Assembly: GCF_963457605.1 (NCBI RefSeq)
Contig: NZ_OY735139.1
Location: 3,890,879 to 3,954,878 of the forward strand
Source of the DNA: an uncultured Gellertiella sp.
GTDB taxonomy: Bacteria > Pseudomonadota > Alphaproteobacteria > Rhizobiales > Rhizobiaceae
DNA: 64,000 nucleotides
Direction of reading: 5' to 3'
The translations under genes and the position numbers were made by a program. Positions within the stretch are counted from its first letter, which is position 1. Every line of letters begins with the position of its first letter. A model generated the notes under the pieces. It was not told the DNA's origin and searched no databases. It worked only from the letters and a program-made list of their open reading frames with translations. Positions 19,050 to 29,739 of this stretch are shown here, piece by piece.

Positions 19050-20873
19050 ATGTTGACTGCATCGATCAAAACCGTCGTCGCCGGTGCGATGGCGCTTGTC
19101 AGCTGTGTCATCCTGCTTCAGATGGGCATTGCCTACGCCAATCTGGATGCGGTCTGTCAGAATGTTGACACCATGCATGGCGATCTCCTTCCGGGCATGG
19201 GCGCGGCCAATGCGATGAATGCATCGCTGGCGCAGTTGCGCGCGGCGGAAGCCGAATATATCGCGGCACCGGATGCAGGCCGCAGGACTGCCGCCGCAAC
19301 CTCGGCAAAGGCCGCAGGCGATGTCTGGGCGGAAAATTACAGCCTCTATCTCGGCATGATCGATCCCGCCCATCAGCAGGAGCACGACGCCTTCGTCGCC
19401 ATCGGTGATGGTTTCAACGGCTACCGTACCAGCGAGAGCGCCGCCTTCGCCCTGGCGGACAAGGGAGATGTGACCGGGGCCTTTGCGCTGTTTTCCGGCA
19501 CGATGTCGGATGCCTACGAGACGACGAAAACCCGGGTCGCCGAGATGGTGGCCACCAATGCGGAGGAGGCGGACAATGTCTACGCCGACAACCGGACGAC
19601 GTTCGGGCGCGCGCTCACCCACACTTTCGGCCTTGGTGCCCTGGCGGTGCTGCTTCTCGCTGCAACCGCCTGTACAATCACCTGGCGCTTGACCCGACCG
19701 ATGTCGGTGCTGATTTCAGCGATGAATGCACTGGCCCATGGAGCCACCGGCACGGTGATCGCCTATCTCGCCCGGGCGGATGAAATCGGCGACATGGCGC
19801 GGGCGCTGAACATCTTCAAGGACAATGTCGCAGACCGCCTGCGCATCAGTGCCGACGCCGAACGGCAGCGGACGGCCGGTGAAGCCGCCCGGCACCGCAA
19901 TGAAGAGGAGCGCGTCGCTGCCGAAGAGACCGATCAGGCCGTCAGGGCGCTGGGCGATGCCCTGTCGCGGCTGGCGCGCGGCGAACTCGATTACACCATA
20001 GACAGGCCCTTTGCCCCGGCTCTCGATGCGCTCCGCCACGATTTCAACGGCTCGGCGGCCGGGCTCGGCGAAACCTTGCAGCTGATTGGTGCGAGTTCGA
20101 TGACCATCCAGGGCAACAGCCGCCAGATGTCGGTTGCCGCCGATGACCTGTCGAAGCGGACCGAGCGGCAGGCGGCCTTGCTGGAAGAAACCGTAACTGC
20201 CGCCGACCAGATCACCGTGACCGTCAAGGCCGCATCGACCCTGGCCACGGATACCAGCCGCATCGTCGGTCAGGCCAAGCGCAGCGCCGATGATTCTGCC
20301 GCAGTGGTCAACAGCGCCATCCAGGCCATGGACCGTATCCGGGTCTCTTCGGAAAAGATCTCGCAGATCATCGGGGTGATCGATGGCATCGCCTTCCAGA
20401 CCAATCTCTTGGCGTTGAATGCCGGTGTCGAGGTGGCGCGGGCGGGGGGAAGCGGCAAGGGTTTTGCGGTGGTGGCGCAGGAAGTGCGCGAACTTGCGCA
20501 ACGCTCCGCCCAGGCCGCCAGGGAGATTGGCGGGCTGATCGGCCAATCCGCCCTGGAAGTGTCGACCGGTGCGGCCTGCGTGCAGAAGACCGGCGATGTC
20601 CTGCTCGGCATTTCCGATCAGATCGTCGGCATTGCCGACCATGTCGAGCGGATCGCCCGCTCCACCCAGCAACAGGCGGGCTCGTTGCAGGAGGTCAATG
20701 CTTCCGTCACCCAGATGGACCAGATGACCCAGCGCAATGCCGGCATGGCGGAGGAAACCAGTGCGGCCACCCGCGCCCTGTCCGATGAGGCCGACCGGCT
20801 GATGGAGCTGGTGTCGCGCTTCCGCCTGGAGGGGCCGGCAGGTCACAGGACAGCGGCGCGGCGCGCGGCCTGA
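19050..20873 (+). CDS. methyl-accepting chemotaxis protein
   Basis: The 607-residue receptor has an N-terminal membrane helix (about 5-30), a periplasmic helical sensing domain of the four-helix-bundle type (30-185) and a second membrane helix (about 190-212). A HAMP linker follows, then a cytoplasmic signalling domain. The hairpin tip is [34 protein letters not shown], with Gly-Val where most receptors have Glu-Ala. Then [22 protein letters not shown] follows. There is no CheR-docking pentapeptide at the C-terminus. It signals to CheA; the ligand is unknown. Confidence 0.92.
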   Translation: MLTASIKTVVAGAMALVSCVILLQMGIAYANLDAVCQNVDTMHGDLLPGMGAANAMNASLAQLRAAEAEYIAAPDAGRRTAAATSAKAAGDVWAENYSLYLGMIDPAHQQEHDAFVAIGDGFNGYRTSESAAFALADKGDVTGAFALFSGTMSDAYETTKTRVAEMVATNAEEADNVYADNRTTFGRALTHTFGLGALAVLLLAATACTITWRLTRPMSVLISAMNALAHGATGTVIAYLARADEIGDMARALNIFKDNVADRLRISADAERQRTAGEAARHRNEEERVAAEETDQAVRALGDALSRLARGELDYTIDRPFAPALDALRHDFNGSAAGLGETLQLIGASSMTIQGNSRQMSVAADDLSKRTERQAALLEETVTAADQITVTVKAASTLATDTSRIVGQAKRSADDSAAVVNSAIQAMDRIRVSSEKISQIIGVIDGIAFQTNLLALNAGVEVARAGGSGKGFAVVAQEVRELAQRSAQAAREIGGLIGQSALEVSTGAACVQKTGDVLLGISDQIVGIADHVERIARSTQQQAGSLQEVNASVTQMDQMTQRNAGMAEETSAATRALSDEADRLMELVSRFRLEGPAGHRTAARRAA

Positions 20874-21064
20874 TTCTGTCGCCCAATCCGCCAGATCCGC
20901 CCCCCGCAAAGGCTTCGACGCCGCCGGCGTCGACGCGTTTTGCTTGCAAGGGTCTGGCACCCGCTTTACATCCGCATCTGGACACGATGGCCGCCGGGTT
21001 GGCCGCCGGTGCCACAGGCAACTGGAGAGCAGGCAGAGTGGAAAGACGCGGCAAGGCAACAACA

Positions 21065-22183
21065 ATGCGGAGTTCGGGGTTAAAGCACACCCGCCTTTTG
21101 ACGCTGCTGCTGGCAGGCGTGTTCGCCTTCGCAGCCGCACCCGCAGCGCGTTCCGCTGACCCCGCGGCCGGTGTCACCTTCCTGTTTGCCTCCGACATGC
21201 ATGCTTGCCTGATCAATGGCGGCATGCTGGCACCGAAATGCCAGGAGGAGGGCAAGACCGACCAGAATCTGCTGCGCAATGTCGCGGCGATGAATTCCGT
21301 CGAAACGCTGGCCTGGCCGAGTGCGATCAACGGCCAGCCGACCGGACTGGCGAATGCCGGAAAGCCGATCGGCAAGCCGATGGCACTGGTGGTCGGCGGC
21401 GATATCACCGATGATGGCGGTGGCCAGCTGAAGGTGCCGGGCGAGGGGCGGCAATTGCAGCAGTTCGCCAGCCGCTACAGCGAAGGCATGAGCCCCGATC
21501 ACGTCCACTTTCCCGTCTATGTCGGCCTTGGCAACCATGACCTTGATCAGGATGGCACCAAACCCAACCGCAACTGGTATCGCCGCGAGATGCGCGATTA
21601 TGTCGAGCTCAACCACCGCTCGACCGTATTCTATAAGGCCCCCCTGCCAGCGGAAAACTACGATGTCACCTCCGACTGCTATTCCTTTGACATGGGACCG
21701 GTCCATCTGGTGCAGATGCAGCGCTATGGCGGCGACAGCCTGCACGGATCGGTGAGCTGCCTCGACTGGCTGAAGGACGACCTCGCCAATTATGCCGCAA
21801 ATGGCAAGCCCGTCGTGCTGTTCCAGCACTATGGCTGGGATGACTTCTCCATCGAACGCTGGGACAAGACCCGGCATGTTTTCGATGACGTGGGAACCGG
21901 CAAGCCGCACTGGTGGTCAGACCAGGACCGCGCGCAGCTGATTGCGGCGATCAGGCCCTATAATGTCGTCGGCCTCTTCCACGGCCACCAGCACGCCACC
22001 CCGATGATCTACAACCGCGAAGGCATCGACATCATCAAACCCGTCGCCGCCTTCATGGGCGGCTTCGCCGTCGTCAACATCACCGGCACCAGCATGGACG
22101 TGGTCCTGGCCGAGGCCAATCCGGATGGAACCGGGGTGGAATTTACCAATGCGTTCAGCAAGCGGATTTTGGCGGGGAAGTAG
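21065..22183 (+). CDS. secreted metallophosphoesterase
   Basis: The 372-residue product has a signal peptide (to about residue 31) and the calcineurin-like metallophosphoesterase motifs in order. These are ASDMHA (Asp44, His46), GGDITDDG (Asp113), GLGNHDLDQD (Asn157, His158), FQHYGWD and GLFHGHQHATP. It should be a periplasmic or secreted phosphatase or phosphodiesterase; the substrate cannot be inferred. The start at MRSSGLKHTR gives a proper signal peptide, unlike the longer open frame from 20987. Confidence 0.88.
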   Translation: MRSSGLKHTRLLTLLLAGVFAFAAAPAARSADPAAGVTFLFASDMHACLINGGMLAPKCQEEGKTDQNLLRNVAAMNSVETLAWPSAINGQPTGLANAGKPIGKPMALVVGGDITDDGGGQLKVPGEGRQLQQFASRYSEGMSPDHVHFPVYVGLGNHDLDQDGTKPNRNWYRREMRDYVELNHRSTVFYKAPLPAENYDVTSDCYSFDMGPVHLVQMQRYGGDSLHGSVSCLDWLKDDLANYAANGKPVVLFQHYGWDDFSIERWDKTRHVFDDVGTGKPHWWSDQDRAQLIAAIRPYNVVGLFHGHQHATPMIYNREGIDIIKPVAAFMGGFAVVNITGTSMDVVLAEANPDGTGVEFTNAFSKRILAGK

Positions 22184-22268
22184 GGGGCGGGGCAGGACGT
22201 GGCATTGGTGCGTGACTGGCGGTCTCTCCACGCGGCGAGAAGGCTAGCCTGCCGATTGAAGCAGCCTT

Positions 22269-22296
22269 CCGGACGCCCGCAGGCGTCCGGTATTGT
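22269..22296. terminator. hairpin between the convergent phosphoesterase and nrdJ genes
   Basis: CCGGACGCC and GGCGTCCGG arms form a compact perfect hairpin followed on the plus strand by tattgtcatttt. It lies about 85 bases after the plus-strand gene and about 90 bases beyond the minus-strand nrdJ stop, so it could serve both. The T-run is weak. Confidence 0.5.
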
Positions 22297-22382
22297 CATT
22301 TTAACGTTTGGCCATTTTCAGCGTCCCGTTTGTCCAAGACTCACGCTTGTTTCTCATGCAAACAGCCCAACGTAACGCCCCC

Positions 22383-25300
22383 TCAACTGCACCCGCTCGT
22401 GCTGCCGCATGTGTCGCACTTCTCGCAGGTGCCGTTGCGGACCATGGTGAAGTTCTGGCATTCCGAGCACATGTTGCCGGTATAGCCCTGCATGATCGAG
22501 CGGGCGCGGCGTTCGGATTCGAGTTTCTTGGCGGAGGCGGCTTCGGCGGCGGCCTTGTCGGAGAAGAGGGCGGTGGCGTCGGAGCTTGCCGCTTCGATCA
22601 GCCCTTCGTCAGCGATCTCTTCGGCCAGTTCGGCGGCGCGCTCTTCATAGTCGCGCTTGAAGGAGACGACTTCGGAGGCGGAAATGGCGACCGTCGTTTC
22701 CAGCTTGCGGGCGGCGGAGCCTGCAAAGGCGGTGACATTGCCAAGCGCTGAAGCCTTGGCCGGTGCAGCGGTTGCGGCCCCCTTCGGCTCGGCAAGCGGC
22801 ATGGTGTTGCCGGAGACCAGCGTCGGCTTGTGGCCACGGGTCCAGCCCGTCGAAAGCAGGTTGGTCTTGCCTTCCTGGATGCCCTTGCCCAGCGCGGTAT
22901 TGCTGAAGTCCGACGTGTCGACATGGGCGAGATCGTGGCGTCCGAGATAGGAGACGGCGAGTTCGCGGAAGACGTAGTCGAGAATGGAGGTGGCATTCTT
23001 GATGGCGTCATTGCCCTGCACCATGCCGGCCGGCTCGAACTTGGTGAAGGTGAAGGCCTCCACATATTCTTCCAGCGGCACGCCATATTGCAGGCCGAGC
23101 GAGATGGCGATGGCGAAGTTGTTCATCATCGCCCGGAAGGCGGCGCCTTCCTTGTGCATGTCGATGAAGATCTCGCCGAGACGGCCATCGCCGAATTCGC
23201 CGGTGCGCAGATAGACCTTGTGGCCACCGACGATCGCCTTCTGGGTATAGCCCTGGCGGCGGTTCGGCAGCTTGTCGCGGCCATGCACGACCTTTTCGAT
23301 GACCCGCTCGACGATCTTTTCGGTGATGGTGACGGCCTGGGCCGCCACCGGCTGGGCCAGGAATTCCTCCATCTGGTCCTCGCCATCCTCGTCCTCGATC
23401 AGCGAGGCATTGAGCGGCTGGGAAAGCTTGGAGCCATCGCGATAGAGCGCATTGGCCTTCAGCCCCAGCTTCCAGGACAGGAGATAGGCGTTCTTGCAGT
23501 CGTCGACGGTCGCGTCATTGGCCATGTTGATGGTCTTGGAGATCGCGCCCGAGATGAAGGGCTGGGCTGCTGCCATCATCCGGATATGGCTGTCCACCGA
23601 CAGATAGCGCCTGCCGATCTTGCCGCAGGGATTGGCGCAGTCGAAGACCGGCAGATGCTCGCTCTTCAGGAACGGCGCGCCTTCCAGCGTCATCGCCCCG
23701 CAGACATGGATATTGGCAGCCTCGATCTCCTTGCGGGAGAAGCCGAGATGGTCGAGCAGGTTGAAGTCGACGGCATTCATCTGCTCGTCGCCGACCTTCA
23801 GCGCCGATTTCAGGAAGTCGGCACCCAGCGTCCACTGGTTGAAGACGAACTTGATGTCGAAGGCGCTCTTCAGCGCGGCATTGACCGCATCGATCTTCTC
23901 GTCGGTAAAGCCCCTGGCGCGCAGGCTGGAGGGGTTGATGCCCGGGGCCTGGTTGAGATTGCCATGGCCGACCGCATAGGCCTCGATCTCGGCCAGCTGC
24001 GATTCGGAGTAGCCAAGCGCCCGCAGCGCTTCCGGCACGGCGCGGTTGATGATCTTGAAATAGCCGCCACCGGCGAGCTTCTTGAATTTCACCAGCGCGA
24101 AATCCGGTTCGATGCCGGTGGTGTCGCAGTCCATAACCAGGCCAATCGTGCCGGTGGGCGCGATGACGGTGGTCTGGGCGTTGCGATAGCCATGCTTTTC
24201 GCCAAGCTCCAGCGCCCGGTCCCAGGCGGCCATGGCATGGGCGACCAGCGTGATGTCGGAGCAATCGCCATGGACCAGCGGCACGGGATTGACGGCAACC
24301 GCCTCATAGCCGGCACTTTCGCCATAGGCCGCGCGGCGATGGTTGCGCATGACGCGCAGCATGTTGTCGCGGTTGGGTGCGAAGTTCGGGAATGTGCCGA
24401 GCTTGGCAGCCATTTCCGCCGAGGTGGCATAGGATATACCGGTCATGATGGCGGTCAGCGCGCCGGCAATGGCGCGGCCTTCGTCGCTGTCATAGGGAGT
24501 GCCGGAAGACATCAGCAGGCCGCCGATATTGGCATAGCCAAGCCCGAGTGTGCGGTATTCATAGGAGCGCTCGGCAATCTGGCGCGAGGGGAACTGCGCC
24601 ATCATCACCGAGATTTCGAGCACCACCGTCCACAGGCGGCAGGCATGTTCGTAATCTTCGATCTGGATGCGCTTGGTGCCGGCATCCTTGAACTGCAGCA
24701 GGTTCAGCGAGGCGAGGTTGCAGGCGGTGTCGTCGAGGAACATGTATTCCGAGCAGGGGTTAGAGGCCCGGATCGGTCCCGCTGCCGGGCAGGTGTGCCA
24801 GTCGTTCATCGTCGTGTTGAAATGCAGGCCCGGATCGGCCGAGGCCCAGGCGGCATAGGAAATCTGTTCCCAGAGATCACGCGCCTTCAGGGTCTTCATC
24901 ACCTTGCCGTCCTTGCGGGCGGTGAGGTTCCACGTGCCGTCTGCCTCGACGGCGCGCAAGAAGTCGTCCTTGATCGAGACGGAATTGTTGGAGTTCTGGC
25001 CGGAGACGGTCAGATAGGCCTCGGAATCCCAGTCCGTGTCATAGGTCTTGAATTCCATGCTCGTATAGCCCTGGCGGGCGAACTGGATAACGCGCTGGAC
25101 GTAGTTTTCCGGCACCTGGTCCTTCTTGGCCGCGCGGATTTCGCGCTTCAGCGCCGGGTTGCGGCTCGGCTCGAAGCAATCGTCATTGTCGGCCTCGCAA
25201 TTGACGCAGGCCTTCATGATCGCCTTCAGGTGCCGGGCCACGATCTTCGAACCGGTGACGAGGGCGGCAACCTTCTGCTCTTCCTTGACCTTCCAGTTGA

Positions 25301-26180
25301 TGTAATCCTCGATATCGGGATGGTCGATATCGACAACCACCATCTTTGCCGCACGGCGGGTGGTGCCGCCGGACTTGATGGCACCCGCCGCGCGGTCGCC
25401 GATCTTCAGGAAGCTCATCAGGCCGGAGGAACGGCCGCCGCCGGACAGCTTTTCGCCTTCGCCGCGCAGATACGAGAAGTTGGAGCCGGTGCCGGAGCCA
25501 TATTTGAACAGGCGCGCCTCGCGCACCCAGAGATCCATGATGCCGCCTTCGTTGACCAGATCGTCCTCGACCGCCTGGATGAAGCAGGCATGCGGCTGGG
25601 GATGCTCATAGGCGGATTTCGATTTCACCAGCTTGCCGGTGAAGGGATCGACATAGAAATGGCCCTGACCGGGGCCATCGATGCCATAGGCCCAGTGCAG
25701 GCCGGTGTTGAACCATTGCGGGCTGTTGGGCGCGACGCGCTGGGTGGCGAGCATGTAGGCAAGCTCGTCGCGGAAGGCGAGGGCATCTTCCTCGGAGGCG
25801 AAGTAATTGCCCTTCCAGCCCCAGTAGGTCCAGGTGCCGGCCAGCCGGTCAAAGACCTGGCGCGCATCGATTTCGGAGCCGTACTGCTCGTCCTTCGGCA
25901 GTTCGGCGAGGGCTGCCTTGTCGGCTTCCGAACGCCACAGCCAGGAGGGAACGCTGTTTTCCTCGACCTTTTTCAGGCGGGCGGGGATTCCGGCCTTGCG
26001 GAAATATTTCTGCGCCAGAATGTCGGCGGCAACCTGCGAAAACTGCTCGGGAACGTCAATGTCGGCCAGACGAAATACAACGGAGCCATCGGGGTTCTTG
26101 ATCTCGCTCGTCGCCTTGCGGAACGGGATCTCCGCATAGGGGGACTGGCCAGACCTGGTGAAACGCCGTTCGATGCGCAT
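22383..26180 (-). CDS. nrdJ: adenosylcobalamin-dependent (class II) ribonucleotide reductase
   Basis: The roughly 1265-residue enzyme reduces ribonucleotides to deoxyribonucleotides using vitamin B12 coenzyme. It begins [20 protein letters not shown], the alphaproteobacterial NrdJ start. It carries the class II substrate-site segments [38 protein letters not shown] and [24 protein letters not shown] Cys-rich C-terminus ([28 protein letters not shown]) is the redox/zinc tail. Paired NrdR boxes lie upstream. A 1132-codon open frame on the opposite strand is a shadow. Confidence 0.97.
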   Translation of the reverse strand: MRIERRFTRSGQSPYAEIPFRKATSEIKNPDGSVVFRLADIDVPEQFSQVAADILAQKYFRKAGIPARLKKVEENSVPSWLWRSEADKAALAELPKDEQYGSEIDARQVFDRLAGTWTYWGWKGNYFASEEDALAFRDELAYMLATQRVAPNSPQWFNTGLHWAYGIDGPGQGHFYVDPFTGKLVKSKSAYEHPQPHACFIQAVEDDLVNEGGIMDLWVREARLFKYGSGTGSNFSYLRGEGEKLSGGGRSSGLMSFLKIGDRAAGAIKSGGTTRRAAKMVVVDIDHPDIEDYINWKVKEEQKVAALVTGSKIVARHLKAIMKACVNCEADNDDCFEPSRNPALKREIRAAKKDQVPENYVQRVIQFARQGYTSMEFKTYDTDWDSEAYLTVSGQNSNNSVSIKDDFLRAVEADGTWNLTARKDGKVMKTLKARDLWEQISYAAWASADPGLHFNTTMNDWHTCPAAGPIRASNPCSEYMFLDDTACNLASLNLLQFKDAGTKRIQIEDYEHACRLWTVVLEISVMMAQFPSRQIAERSYEYRTLGLGYANIGGLLMSSGTPYDSDEGRAIAGALTAIMTGISYATSAEMAAKLGTFPNFAPNRDNMLRVMRNHRRAAYGESAGYEAVAVNPVPLVHGDCSDITLVAHAMAAWDRALELGEKHGYRNAQTTVIAPTGTIGLVMDCDTTGIEPDFALVKFKKLAGGGYFKIINRAVPEALRALGYSESQLAEIEAYAVGHGNLNQAPGINPSSLRARGFTDEKIDAVNAALKSAFDIKFVFNQWTLGADFLKSALKVGDEQMNAVDFNLLDHLGFSRKEIEAANIHVCGAMTLEGAPFLKSEHLPVFDCANPCGKIGRRYLSVDSHIRMMAAAQPFISGAISKTINMANDATVDDCKNAYLLSWKLGLKANALYRDGSKLSQPLNASLIEDEDGEDQMEEFLAQPVAAQAVTITEKIVERVIEKVVHGRDKLPNRRQGYTQKAIVGGHKVYLRTGEFGDGRLGEIFIDMHKEGAAFRAMMNNFAIAISLGLQYGVPLEEYVEAFTFTKFEPAGMVQGNDAIKNATSILDYVFRELAVSYLGRHDLAHVDTSDFSNTALGKGIQEGKTNLLSTGWTRGHKPTLVSGNTMPLAEPKGAATAAPAKASALGNVTAFAGSAARKLETTVAISASEVVSFKRDYEERAAELAEEIADEGLIEAASSDATALFSDKAAAEAASAKKLESERRARSIMQGYTGNMCSECQNFTMVRNGTCEKCDTCGSTSGCS

Positions 26181-26304
26181 GTGCGTCAATCCTTGTTCGT
26201 GGCGCCTCCTCGCAAAGGCGCAAAATAGCTTCCGTCCCGGCCCGCGACATCCATGCGCGAGCCAGAGTGCTGTTCCCTGGAAATGGTTGGGTCTCTGTGA
26301 TTGG

Positions 26305-26352
26305 ACCCTCTATATAGTGCTGATCCTGGTGCGCAAACACTAAATATAGTGT
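26305..26352 (-). promoter_or_regulatory. pair of NrdR boxes upstream of nrdJ
   Basis: Two 16-base boxes begin at 26305 (ACCCTCTATATAGTGC) and 26337 (ACACTAAATATAGTGT). Both fit the NrdR palindrome ACACTATATATAGTGT; by eye the first has 13 of 16 matches and the second 15. Their starts are 32 bases apart, about three helical turns, which is the spacing that NrdR sites usually show. They lie 125-172 bases upstream of nrdJ. NrdR represses ribonucleotide reductase genes when dATP is abundant. Confidence 0.85.
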
Positions 26353-26905
26353 TCACAGATTTTTTGCCAACTCCGTAAATTTACCCTGCCTGCCTGCGTC
26401 CGCCTGGGGGAGGGATAGCCAGAATTTGGCGCAGGGCTTCAACGGTCCCGTTTCCCCGAGGAAAACGGAATTCCACATCTGTCCCTGCTTGTCTGGTATT
26501 GAACCGGCCTCGTTACAACTGGTTCAGCCGCCGCCCGCAACTATCATCCATTAAGTTTGAAACGGCTGATTCCGTCAAGCACTGGTTCTTGGGGGAATGT
26601 TAACCACAATATCTTGTGCTTGCGGCCTGTGGAAAACGGGGAAACGGAAGTTTCCCCGGTAAATCAAAAACTTGCGGGCAGCCTTCGCGGCATTCTTCTG
26701 CCCGCAAGCCGATAAAACGACCCGAATGGACCGGATTTGCGACAAATGAATATGAAAAAAAGATGACGGGCCGAAGGCGGAATTTGGGCTTGACAGCCAT
26801 TCCCTTCAGTCTCGGTGGGTGGATGTCGATCAGATATACCCGGATTGGGTGATCAAATTCGAGCGCATATAAAGGAACCTGTGCCGAATCCGGACAGGGC
26901 AAGGG
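26353..26905. other. unassigned intergenic stretch between the nrdJ promoter and repeats
   Basis: No supportable gene is visible in these 550 bases. They contain an 11-bp inverted repeat, CTTGCGGGCAG (26671) and CTGCCCGCAAG (26698), with a 16-base loop. A second one has GAAACGGAAG and CTTCC-like arms near 26640. A ttgaca-like hexamer is at 26790. The short open frames lack ribosome sites and protein-like composition. A small RNA is possible but was not matched to any known family. Confidence 0.35.
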
Positions 26906-26907
26906 AC

Positions 26908-26975
26908 CTAGAGTTTGTCAGGGAAAAGTGGAATCCGGTTTTCCCGATCTGACAAACGAAAGCAAGGAGCGCTAG
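26908..26975. repeat. R module of the CTAG-bounded repeat family
   Basis: The element starts CTAGAGTTTGTCAGGGAAAA, forms a hairpin through GTTTGTC...GACAAAC and GGGAAAA...TTTTCCC, and ends at the CTAG that begins the adjoining S module. It matches 34022-34089 closely up to ttttcccga and then diverges slightly. Confidence 0.88.
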
Positions 26976-27140
26976 TGGTTTGATTCCGACATTTTCTACC
27001 GTCCGCTTTACCCTCGAGAGCAAATGTCGGAATCATGAAAACCACTAGTAACACTATGATTCTAGTGGAATTTACGAATTTGACATTCGATCCTCGAGAT
27101 CGCGGCGAATGGGCATCGAATGTCAAATTCATTCCACTAG
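26972..27140. repeat. S module, 169-bp double-palindrome repeat, copy 2
   Basis: This copy has the same length as 18727-18895 and differs at only a few bases, several of which make the terminal palindromes more perfect here. It is bounded by CTAG on both sides. It is inserted exactly between an R module and a P module, which at 34022-34126 are directly joined, so it looks like a nested insertion. It has no coding capacity. Confidence 0.9.
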
Positions 27141-27177
27141 AGACTGTCTGGTTCAATGTGAACCAGACAGTCTCTAG
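27137..27177. repeat. P module, 41-bp palindrome
   Basis: CTAGAGACTGTCTGGTTCA pairs with TGAACCAGACAGTCTCTAG over a three-base loop, making a nearly perfect 41-base palindrome bounded by CTAG. Related copies are at 34086-34126, 35732-35768 and 41272-41312. The region from here to 27598 has no gene and should hold the promoter of the next gene. Confidence 0.88.
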
Positions 27178-27598
27178 TGCGCTCATGATATGTTCTGCGC
27201 TCAGGAACAGAGGCTGAGGAGATCCTTACCTGTCTGTCTTGCGCAACCCGAGGGATTTCGCCCGGGCGCAAGCCTTCTGCGATGCCGTTCTGTCGACTCT
27301 TTCCCTGATCACACTATGGGCCGACCTGGCGCGAGGCCCATGTTCGCGACCAATAGGGAAACATATTATCCATCATTTACAATTGGTAACATGGCTTTCC
27401 TCACGCAGCCTCGGAACCTGTTGATTCACTCTGTGATGATGGCCCGGTTGCGGTGTGCTGCGCGGAGAGATCCGGACAACACAGAGGCCATGCATCGGTC
27501 TGGCACATCCGGGCCGGACCCCCCATTGACAGGGGACGCTTTCGCGGTTCGAATCCCGAATAATTATTCAACCGTGCAACAAGAGGTTCCGCCGCTCC

Positions 27599-29653
27599 AT
27601 GCGTGATCCCCGCCACAACATTCTGTTCGAACCGCTGGTCATCGGCCCGAAGCTTGCCCGCAACCGGTTCTACCAGGTGCCCCACTGCAACGGCATGGGG
27701 CATCGCGAGCCCTCGGCGCTGGCGGGCATGCGTGGCATGAAGGCGGCGGGGGGCTGGGCGGTGGTCTGTACGGAAGAGGTGGAAATCCATCCTTCGAGCG
27801 AAGTCGCCCCCTCCATCGAAGGCCGGCTCTGGGAAGACCGGGATATCTTCGCCCATGAGCGGGTGGTGGAGGCGATCCATGCCGGGGGGGCGCTGGCCGG
27901 GATCGAGCTTGTCTATAACGGGCCGCGCACCAATCTCGCCTCGCGCCTGCCGCCGCTGGGTGTCAGCCATATGCCGGTCAATTCCGAATGGCTGGAGCCC
28001 ACCCAGTCCCGCGCGGTCGACAGGCAGGACCTCAAGGCGATCCGCCGCTGGCACCGCAATGCTGCGCTTCGGGCCCGCAAGGCCGGATATGATCTCATTT
28101 ATGTCTATGCCGGGCACGGGCTGACCCTGACCCAGCAATTCCTGTCGCGCGCCACCAATGACCGCACCGACGACTATGGGGGATCGCTGGAAAACCGCGT
28201 CCGCTTCCTGAAGGAACTGCTCGAAGATACCCGTGATGCCGTCGGCAGCGATTGCGCGGTGCCGCTGCGCATGGCGGTGGAGGAAACCGGGGTGACCGGC
28301 GGGCTTGAGCGGGCGGAAATCGAGGATATCGTCGGCATGCTCGCCGAATTGCCCGATCTCTGGGATTTCTGCATGGGCTCGTGGTCGCGCGATTCCAGCA
28401 CCGCCCGTTATTCCGGCGAGGGGTTTCAGGAGCCCTTCGTGCGCGGACTGAAGGCGCTGACCACGAAGCCGGTGGTCGGCGTCGGGCGCTTTACCTCGCC
28501 GGATGCGATGGTGGAGCAGATCCGGTCGGGCGTGCTGGATTTCATCGGGGCCGCCCGGCCATCGATTGCCGATCCCTTCCTGCCGGCGAAGATTTCCGAA
28601 GGGCGCAGCGACGACATCAGGGAATGCATCGGCTGCAATATCTGCGTGGCAGGCGACATGCAGTCGGTGCCGCTGCGCTGCACGCAGAACCCGACCATGG
28701 GCGAGGAATGGCGGCGCGGCTGGCATCCCGAACGCATCGCGCCCAAAACCACCGACCAGCGGGTGCTGGTGATCGGGGCAGGCCCTGCGGGCCTTGAAGC
28801 CGCCCATCAGCTCGGCAAGCGCGGCTATGAGGTGGCGCTGGCGGATGCCCGCGAGGTGCCGGGTGGGCGTGTCGCCCGCGAATCGGCGCTTCCCGGCCTG
28901 CGCACCTGGCAGCGCGTCGCCGATTACCGGCTGGGGCAGATCGAAAAACTGAACAATGTCGAGGTCTACAGGGCGAGCTTTATGACCTCGGAAGACGTGC
29001 TTGCCTTCGGTGCCGCCCATGTCGCCATCGCCACCGGTGCCCGCTACCGCCGCAACGGCCGTGGCCGCGCCCATCCCCGCGGCATTCCGGTGGCCGAGGG
29101 CGCAAGCGTGCTGACGCCCGACGACATTTTCGATGGCCGCAGCCTGTCGGGACCGGTGGTGGTCTATGACGACGAGCACTATGCGGTCGGCAGCGCGATT
29201 GCCGAAAAGCTTGCCGGCGAGGGCTGCCGGGTGACCCTTGTCACGCCCGCATCGCTGGTTGCCTACTGGACCCAGAACACGCTGGAACAGGGCTTTACCG
29301 AGCGGCGGCTGGTGGAACGCGGGGTGAGGATCGTCACGCGGGGTGAGGCGCTGGACATTTCAGCGGGCAGATTTGCCTGGGCCGACGGTGTCACCGGCAC
29401 CCGCCACGAGATCGGGGCCGATCATGTCGTGGTGATCGCCAGCCGCGAACCGCAGCTCGACCTTTTCACCGCGTTGACGGCGCGGGGAGATGCCTGGACC
29501 GATGCGGGGGTAAAGACGGTGACAGCCATTGGCGATGCGCTGAGCCCCGCCATGATCGTCCACGCCGTCTATGCCGGTCACCGCTATGCGCGTGAACTGG
29601 AGGTGGACATCGACCCGGACGCGGTGCCGTTCAAACGCGACTTGCCGCGCTGA
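27599..29653 (+). CDS. FMN/Fe-S/FAD oxidoreductase, N-methylproline (stachydrine) demethylase-like
   Basis: The 684-residue protein has the trimethylamine-dehydrogenase architecture. An Old-Yellow-Enzyme FMN barrel occupies about 1-335, with YAGHGLTLTQQFLSRATNDRTDDYGGSLENR. A 4Fe-4S site follows, with cysteines at about 343, 346, 349 and 361 (ECIGCNICV and LRCTQNP). Then comes a dinucleotide domain with VLVIGAGPAGLEAA at about 389. Rhizobial relatives demethylate N-methylated prolines such as stachydrine; that substrate is a family inference. A proline-racemase-family gene lies elsewhere in the window. There is no electron-transfer partner next to it. Confidence 0.85.
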   Translation: MRDPRHNILFEPLVIGPKLARNRFYQVPHCNGMGHREPSALAGMRGMKAAGGWAVVCTEEVEIHPSSEVAPSIEGRLWEDRDIFAHERVVEAIHAGGALAGIELVYNGPRTNLASRLPPLGVSHMPVNSEWLEPTQSRAVDRQDLKAIRRWHRNAALRARKAGYDLIYVYAGHGLTLTQQFLSRATNDRTDDYGGSLENRVRFLKELLEDTRDAVGSDCAVPLRMAVEETGVTGGLERAEIEDIVGMLAELPDLWDFCMGSWSRDSSTARYSGEGFQEPFVRGLKALTTKPVVGVGRFTSPDAMVEQIRSGVLDFIGAARPSIADPFLPAKISEGRSDDIRECIGCNICVAGDMQSVPLRCTQNPTMGEEWRRGWHPERIAPKTTDQRVLVIGAGPAGLEAAHQLGKRGYEVALADAREVPGGRVARESALPGLRTWQRVADYRLGQIEKLNNVEVYRASFMTSEDVLAFGAAHVAIATGARYRRNGRGRAHPRGIPVAEGASVLTPDDIFDGRSLSGPVVVYDDEHYAVGSAIAEKLAGEGCRVTLVTPASLVAYWTQNTLEQGFTERRLVERGVRIVTRGEALDISAGRFAWADGVTGTRHEIGADHVVVIASREPQLDLFTALTARGDAWTDAGVKTVTAIGDALSPAMIVHAVYAGHRYARELEVDIDPDAVPFKRDLPR

Positions 29654-29739
29654 AACGGCAAAGGGCCGCGCTGAAACGAGGGAGGGCAGGGACCGTTGCC
29701 GGTTGCCTGCCCTCAAGATGCCTGCGGCTATCGAACGTG

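Noticed and set aside
22830-26228. 1132-codon open frame on the plus strand opposite nrdJ
   Set aside because: It mirrors the class II reductase gene codon for codon, has no domain-like sequence and arises from GC-rich third positions. Similar long antisense frames lie opposite secY, ilvD, the macroglobulin gene and pbpC.
26181-26304. Cobalamin riboswitch upstream of nrdJ
   Set aside because: The conserved B12-box sequence could not be found by eye in the leader; NrdR boxes are the clear signal instead. A covariance search would settle it.
26616-26852. 78-codon open frame in the nrdJ-upstream region
   Set aside because: It lacks a ribosome site and has no protein-like pattern, and it overlaps an inverted repeat.
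27035-27217. 60-codon open frame inside the repeats
   Set aside because: It is encoded by the S and P modules and recurs wherever they do. The palindromic DNA explains the frame.
27535-27560. tRNA T-arm-like sequence (gcggttcgaatcccg)
   Set aside because: Only two base pairs of the would-be T stem form, and no acceptor, D or anticodon arm can be built around it.
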